Assembly: GCA_031284645.1 (NCBI GenBank)
Contig: JAITXS010000113.1
Location: forward strand, 1 to 6,966
Length of the DNA stretch: 6,966 nucleotides
Reading direction: 5' to 3'
Source: Spirochaetaceae bacterium
GTDB taxonomy: Bacteria; Spirochaetota; Spirochaetia; Treponematales; Breznakiellaceae
Every line of letters begins with the position of its first letter. The first letter of the stretch is position 1. The notes under the pieces are model-generated. The model was not told where the DNA came from, did not search any database, and saw only the letters and a list, made by a program, of their open reading frames with translations. A program made the position numbers and the translations under genes. Of the stretch, positions 6,466-6,966 are shown in pieces.

Positions 6466-6489
6466 AAACCCTACTACCCTATTTTACCC
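6453..6489 (-). repeat. GGGTA array, right arm, with inverted-repeat copy and G-quadruplex motif
   Basis: On the minus strand five GGG runs occur (plus-strand CCC at 6455, 6462, 6469, 6477 and 6487) with loops of 4, 4, 5 and 7 nt, meeting the quadruplex rule. It includes TACCCTCTACCCAA (6453-6466), the exact inverted partner of 6282-6295. The outermost GGGTAA unit contains the TAA stop codon of the Rpn-type gene (6484-6486). Confidence 0.75.
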
Positions 6490-6750
6490 TTTCAATCTGT
6501 TTATCGTATCTTTGTCCAAACCGGTAATGGTTTCAATCATTTCTACGTTCAATCCGGCGTACAGGGCCTTCCGCGCTATATCTACCTTGCCAATTTGTAT
6601 ACCGCGCTGCTCGCCCTGCTCCAGTGCGGTATTGAGTCCGGTTGTGATATCCGACTTTGCCATAGCCCGCATATAGTAGAAATCCAGGGCATCCTTGTCC
6701 TGTAAAAGAAATCCCAACTTGTCCGCCGTCTTCTGTATCTCGCTATCCAT
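6484..6750 (-). CDS. Possible internal C-terminal product of the Rpn-type gene (88 aa)
   Basis: Within the Rpn-type frame an ATG at 6750 (MDSEIQKTADKLG) has GAGGAG (6760-6765) 9 nt upstream, a well-placed Shine-Dalgarno. Initiation here would give an 88-residue protein comprising only the helical C-terminal part. In E. coli, some rpn genes are reported to make such a C-terminal protein (RpnS) from an internal start, and it inhibits the full-length toxin; whether that applies here is inference. The GAGGAG also simply encodes Glu-Glu, so it may be coincidence. Confidence 0.3.
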   Translation of the reverse strand: MDSEIQKTADKLGFLLQDKDALDFYYMRAMAKSDITTGLNTALEQGEQRGIQIGKVDIARKALYAGLNVEMIETITGLDKDTINRLKG

Positions 6751-6966
6751 CTGTACTATCTCCTCTATGACATCTTGTGCTGTCGTTTCATCCAGAAATG
6801 ATACCCAGCGCTCCAACAGATTATTCTTTATGTCTTTCTCTTTCTGTCTGCGGAATTTTACCATGTTAATAAAATGTATCTCAAGTGCCCCAGTTAACAC
6901 ATACTCCTTCTCCTTGTCCTCCCGCAAGTGAAAACTCGTGTGAAACGCTTCCAGAGGTATATAATC
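6484..6966 (-). CDS. Rpn-family PD-(D/E)XK nuclease / putative transposase, 5'-truncated by window edge
   Basis: The frame is open to the right edge, so the start and the N-terminal PD-(D/E)XK catalytic core lie outside; 160 residues are visible. They begin DYIPLEAFHTSFHLREDKEK and continue YVLTGALEIHFINMVKFRR. I recognise this as the FHS-x-F-x-L-x-E ... LTD-x-LEIHF-x-E-x-x-K segment that follows the core in this family. The C-terminus is also typical: a Gly-spaced helix (LEQGEQRGIQIGK), IARKALYAGLNVEMIETITGL and DKDTINRLKG, a small helical module at about residues 115-160. Enterobacterial Rpn relatives are DNA nucleases that promote recombination, and phage-defence and toxin activity has been reported for some. 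No transposase activity can be inferred here. The TTG at 6927 is not a credible start because conserved family sequence precedes it. The gene ends inside the GGGTA repeat array and faces tyrS. Whether it is intact upstream cannot be seen. Confidence 0.85.
   Translation of the reverse strand, partial: DYIPLEAFHTSFHLREDKEKEYVLTGALEIHFINMVKFRRQKEKDIKNNLLERWVSFLDETTAQDVIEEIVQMDSEIQKTADKLGFLLQDKDALDFYYMRAMAKSDITTGLNTALEQGEQRGIQIGKVDIARKALYAGLNVEMIETITGLDKDTINRLKG

Larger units (their letters stand above)
6232..6483. other. Structured G-rich intergenic block between tyrS and the Rpn-type gene
   Basis: These 252 bp between convergent stop codons contain no credible gene. The block is built from GGGTA-like units. 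Six GGG runs lie on the plus strand at 6258-6301, and five CCC runs (GGG on the minus strand) at 6455-6489, making inverted G-rich ends. Between them lie a 28-bp direct repeat, an 8-bp-stem hairpin and a minus-strand terminator-like hairpin with a T tract. It resembles a repetitive intergenic element rather than random spacer. Confidence 0.7.

Noticed and set aside
6258..6489. CRISPR array
   Set aside because: The repeats are short, G-rich and irregular, with only two copies of the 28-bp unit and no uniform spacers; no cas genes are present.
6232..6966. Complete insertion sequence with terminal inverted repeats and target duplication
   Set aside because: The inverted G-rich arms lie on the same side of the nuclease gene rather than flanking it, and no target-site duplication is visible within the window.

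Overview
The window looks like a piece of a spirochaete chromosome, most likely from the Treponema lineage. This rests on gene type rather than on any rRNA. There is a very long GreA-type protein, an architecture I associate with treponemes and chlamydiae. There is also a PD-(D/E)XK Rpn-type nuclease of the sort that is multicopy in many treponemes. Base composition is moderate and coding density is high.

Layout, left to right. (1) Positions 1-1803 (+) hold the 3' part of a long greA-like gene that is already open at the left edge; its last ~158 codons are a complete GreA module. (2) It converges, with only 25 bp between stops, on a three-gene minus-strand set read from right to left: a 139-aa protein of unknown function (4411-4830), an M24 Xaa-Pro aminopeptidase-like enzyme with all five metal ligands (3225-4364), and an exported HEAT-repeat protein (1829-3193). 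Gaps of 46 and 31 bp suggest one operon. (3) An 84-bp divergent region (4831-4914) carries candidate promoters for both directions, with adjacent -10 boxes. (4) tyrS (4915-6231, +) encodes tyrosyl-tRNA synthetase with HIGH and KMGKT signatures and an S4 tail. It has a ~23-residue Gly/Ser/Ala-rich insert containing a perfect 9-bp tandem repeat. (5) A 252-bp non-coding block (6232-6483) is dense in GGGTA motifs. G-triplet arrays lie in inverted orientation at both ends, with a 28-bp direct repeat, a hairpin and a minus-strand terminator-like structure between them. (6) The right edge holds the 3' part of an Rpn-family nuclease/putative transposase (minus strand, open at the edge), whose stop codon lies inside the outermost GGGTA unit.

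Most of the window is housekeeping: transcript cleavage, peptide turnover and tRNA charging. The accessory part is the right end, where the Rpn-type gene adjoins the structured G-rich repeat and also contains a well-placed internal ribosome-binding site that could produce a separate C-terminal protein. That block is the best candidate for something not yet described. All family assignments come from reading motifs, with no database search.
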